From Pseudarcicella hirudinis (GTDB lineage: Bacteria; Bacteroidota; Bacteroidia; Cytophagales; Spirosomataceae): a stretch of DNA of 64,000 nucleotides. The notes under the pieces are model-generated. The model saw only the letters and a list, made by a program, of their open reading frames with translations, was not told the origin of the DNA and did no database searches. Positions 62,329 through 64,000 of the stretch are shown piece by piece; the first letter of the stretch is position 1; each line of letters opens with the position of its first letter. A program made the position numbers and the translations under genes. The stretch covers positions 195,791 to 259,790 of the forward strand of contig NZ_FOXH01000007.1 of assembly GCF_900115665.1 (NCBI RefSeq), written 5' to 3'.

Positions 62329-63123
62329 ATGTTCGAAAACAAAGTAGTCTGGATCACCGGAGCTTCCTCCGGAATCGGTGAGGCCCTGGCTCTGGAATTT
62401 GCCAGAGAAGGTGCGTTTCTTGTACTTTCTGCCCGCAGAGAAAATGAATTAAAGCGTGTAGCGGAATTAACAGGATTATCTCCGGAAAAAGTGCTTGTTC
62501 TTCCTATGGATATGCTTGAAATCAGCCATTTTCCTTCAAAAATCCAGCAGGTTCTTGATACTTTCGGACATATCGATATACTCATCCAAAATGCAGGAGT
62601 CAGTCAGCGCTCTCTGATTAAAGCTACCAATTTTCAGGTTTACCGGGATATTATGGAAATTGACTATTTCAGTATAGTCGCGCTTACCAAAGCAGTACTT
62701 CCGGTCATGATTTCCAATAATTCAGGCCATTTTGTGGCAATCAGCAGTGTTGCCGGAAAAATAGGAACGCCTTATCGCAGTGGTTATTGCGGGGCAAAAC
62801 ATGCATTGATTGGCTTTTTTGACTCTCTCAGAGCCGAATGTTTTAAGGATCATATTTCAGTCACCACAATTTGTCCCGGTTACATCAAAACTGCTATTTC
62901 TTTAAATGCAGTCTCCGGAGACGGGCAAAAACACGGAAGAATGGATCAAAACCAGGCAAAAGGTATGGAGGCTGATGTCTGTGCCAGAAAGATTCTGAAA
63001 GCAGTTAAAAACAAAAAGAATGAAGTATTTGTAGGAGGTTTCTATGAAGGGCTTGGTTTATTGGTGAAAAGATTTTTCCCCTCTCTGCTGTTTAAAATGG
63101 TAAGAAATGTAAATGTGAACTAA
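62329..63123 (+). CDS. Short-chain dehydrogenase/reductase
   Basis: The 264-residue protein (ATG 62329; GTG at 62326 adds one residue) has TGASSGIGEALALEFA for NAD(P) binding, QNAGVSQRS, the catalytic Ser in FVAISSVAGKIGTPYR and YCGAKHAL as the YxxxK motif. The C-terminal EVFVGGFYEGLGLLVKRFFPSLLFKMV is hydrophobic and basic, as in DHRS7-like and other membrane-associated SDRs. It lies 16 bases after metX and is likely in the same transcript, so it may come under SAM control. A role in methionine synthesis is not known. Confidence 0.86.
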   Translation: MFENKVVWITGASSGIGEALALEFAREGAFLVLSARRENELKRVAELTGLSPEKVLVLPMDMLEISHFPSKIQQVLDTFGHIDILIQNAGVSQRSLIKATNFQVYRDIMEIDYFSIVALTKAVLPVMISNNSGHFVAISSVAGKIGTPYRSGYCGAKHALIGFFDSLRAECFKDHISVTTICPGYIKTAISLNAVSGDGQKHGRMDQNQAKGMEADVCARKILKAVKNKKNEVFVGGFYEGLGLLVKRFFPSLLFKMVRNVNVN

Positions 63124-63203
63124 TCCCTTAATAAATTTGCAGAGACATCATTTTATTTCAAACAAACTCATTTTTGCCTGAGTTGTTCAAAATCAATATT
63201 ACC

Positions 63204-63575
63204 ATGAATAAGCTTTTTTTACAGATCGCAGCCATTTTGGGTGGACTTGGTGTAGCATTAGGGGCTTTTGGCGCACATGCTTTTAAACCGGCTCTTGAAG
63301 CTATGGGTAGAGTAGAAACTTTTGAAACCGCTGCCAGATACCAGATGTATGGAGCATTTGTGCTTTTAATTATTGGCATTCTTTCCGAAAAATTTCCAAA
63401 TAAGCTTATCTCTGTTTCCGGATATGCTTTTCTGATCGGAACTATTATCTTTTCCGGCTCACTTTATACCATTTGTCTTACAGGCATTACCGTATTTGGC
63501 GCTGTAGCCCCGATCGGAGGAACAGCATTGATTGTAGGCTGGGTTTGTCTTTTATTGGGGATTAAGGGAAAATAA
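63204..63575 (+). CDS. DUF423 family membrane protein
   Basis: The 123-residue protein from ATG 63204 starts MNKLFLQIAAILGGLGVALGAFGAHAFKPALE, the conserved DUF423 N-terminus with GAFGAHA. In-frame codons before it (from 63174) are not conserved. Four membrane segments are predicted, with ETAARYQMYGAFVLLIIG and PIGGTALIVGWVCLLL. The family, which includes E. coli YgdD, has no established function. It is followed by a strong terminator and closes the metX unit or stands alone. Confidence 0.9.
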   Translation: MNKLFLQIAAILGGLGVALGAFGAHAFKPALEAMGRVETFETAARYQMYGAFVLLIIGILSEKFPNKLISVSGYAFLIGTIIFSGSLYTICLTGITVFGAVAPIGGTALIVGWVCLLLGIKGK

Positions 63576-63710
63576 CGATCAGATCAACGCCAAAACTTGC
63601 GGAGTTATAGATATCAGGCATATAATTGGATTAGCTTGATACAGGAAAAAACTGACACTATTAACACTTCGAAGCTGCTCTATCGCAGGATTCCTTTTAA
63701 TCTCACCTAA

Positions 63711-63750
63711 GATTACTGCACAAATGTTTGCGCAGTAATCCTGTTTATTC
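63711..63750 (+). terminator. Hairpin after the DUF423 gene
   Basis: GATTACTGCACAAA (63711-63724) pairs with TTTGCGCAGTAATC (63727-63740) with one mismatch, followed by CTGTTTATTC. The remaining bases to 64000 show no gene; a small AACTCA/TGAGTT stem lies at 63817-63832. Confidence 0.75.
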
Positions 63751-64000
63751 TTCAATCATCTGTATCTCCGTGTTTTCTTACCATACATCAAAAAATCTCT
63801 CATTTTATCATGAAAAACTCAATAAAATGAGTTGTAGATTTTGGTATTTTAATTTTTAAACAGAAATTCACTTTTGATAATAATGGCATTTTGTTCTATT
63901 ACTATCTATAACACTCCACTTTTAATCATCCCCCTAATACTTTTCATGAGTCGGTTCTCCGGCTTTATTGCTTCAACACACCACTGTTTGATTTATTAAT

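Noticed and set aside
1..64000. CRISPR arrays, tRNA, rRNA, tmRNA or RNase P RNA genes
   Set aside because: Reading all intergenic regions showed no spaced direct repeats, no cloverleaf with a GTTCGA-type T-loop, and no rRNA-like conserved blocks. A model-based scan would be needed for full certainty.

Overview
The window is a 64 kb piece of a Bacteroidota chromosome, most likely a Cytophagales-type bacterium. The signs are two SusC/SusD (RagA/RagB) pairs, a secreted metalloprotease with a type IX secretion sorting domain, DUF3078, DUF5777 and GIN-domain families, no recognisable Shine-Dalgarno sites, frequent GTG or TTG starts, and several promoters of the Bacteroidota form TTG-N17-23-TAnnTTTG. 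No tRNA, rRNA, CRISPR array, insertion sequence or prophage was seen. The genus cannot be fixed from sequence reading alone.

Layout. 0-4 kb: end of accC, then the translation block rplM-rpsI-rpsB-tsf. 3.8-5.2 kb (minus): a two-gene unit of a 103-residue protein and a radical SAM enzyme. 5.8-8.9 kb: an ECF sigma factor with a coupled 60-residue protein, an MscS-like channel, a DUF3078 protein and MscL. 9.1-18.2 kb: a split dcw (wall and division) cluster, murD-ftsW-murG-[SDR-CYTH]-murC-ftsQ-ftsA, without ftsZ. 18-31 kb: housekeeping and envelope genes (SDR, methyltransferase, gmhA, a lemA-TPM-TPM operon, oligopeptidase, Na+ symporter, Nudix, GIN lipoprotein, Nif3-like protein with a zinc-ribbon partner, TPR protein). 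32-33 kb: an AAA_14/DUF4143 ATPase behind an elaborate repeat operator. 33-38 kb (minus): accD, an unknown exported protein and the metalloprotease. 38-49 kb (minus): two SusC/SusD units, the second with a third surface lipoprotein. 49-53 kb: M20 amidohydrolase, DUF5777 protein, Rieske lipoprotein, stand-alone CHC2/Toprim primase. 53-57 kb (minus): atpI-like, atpB, atpE, atpF, atpH, with atpA and atpG absent. 57-64 kb: a macroglobulin-like/TonB-plug protein, a GT-C type membrane protein, a SAM-I riboswitch before metX, an SDR and a DUF423 protein.

The genes form several working sets: protein synthesis; peptidoglycan precursor synthesis and septum assembly; membrane-tension response under a dedicated sigma factor; import of polymers or oligomers by the Sus pairs; the membrane sector of F-type ATP synthase; and methionine synthesis under SAM control.

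The parts that most deserve a second look are the radical SAM unit (its C-terminal SPASM-like region has no cysteines, and its partner could be a peptide substrate), the three-copy operator over the AAA_14 promoter, the stand-alone primase, EF-Ts with a changed TDFV motif, and several long perfect inverted repeats between co-transcribed genes.
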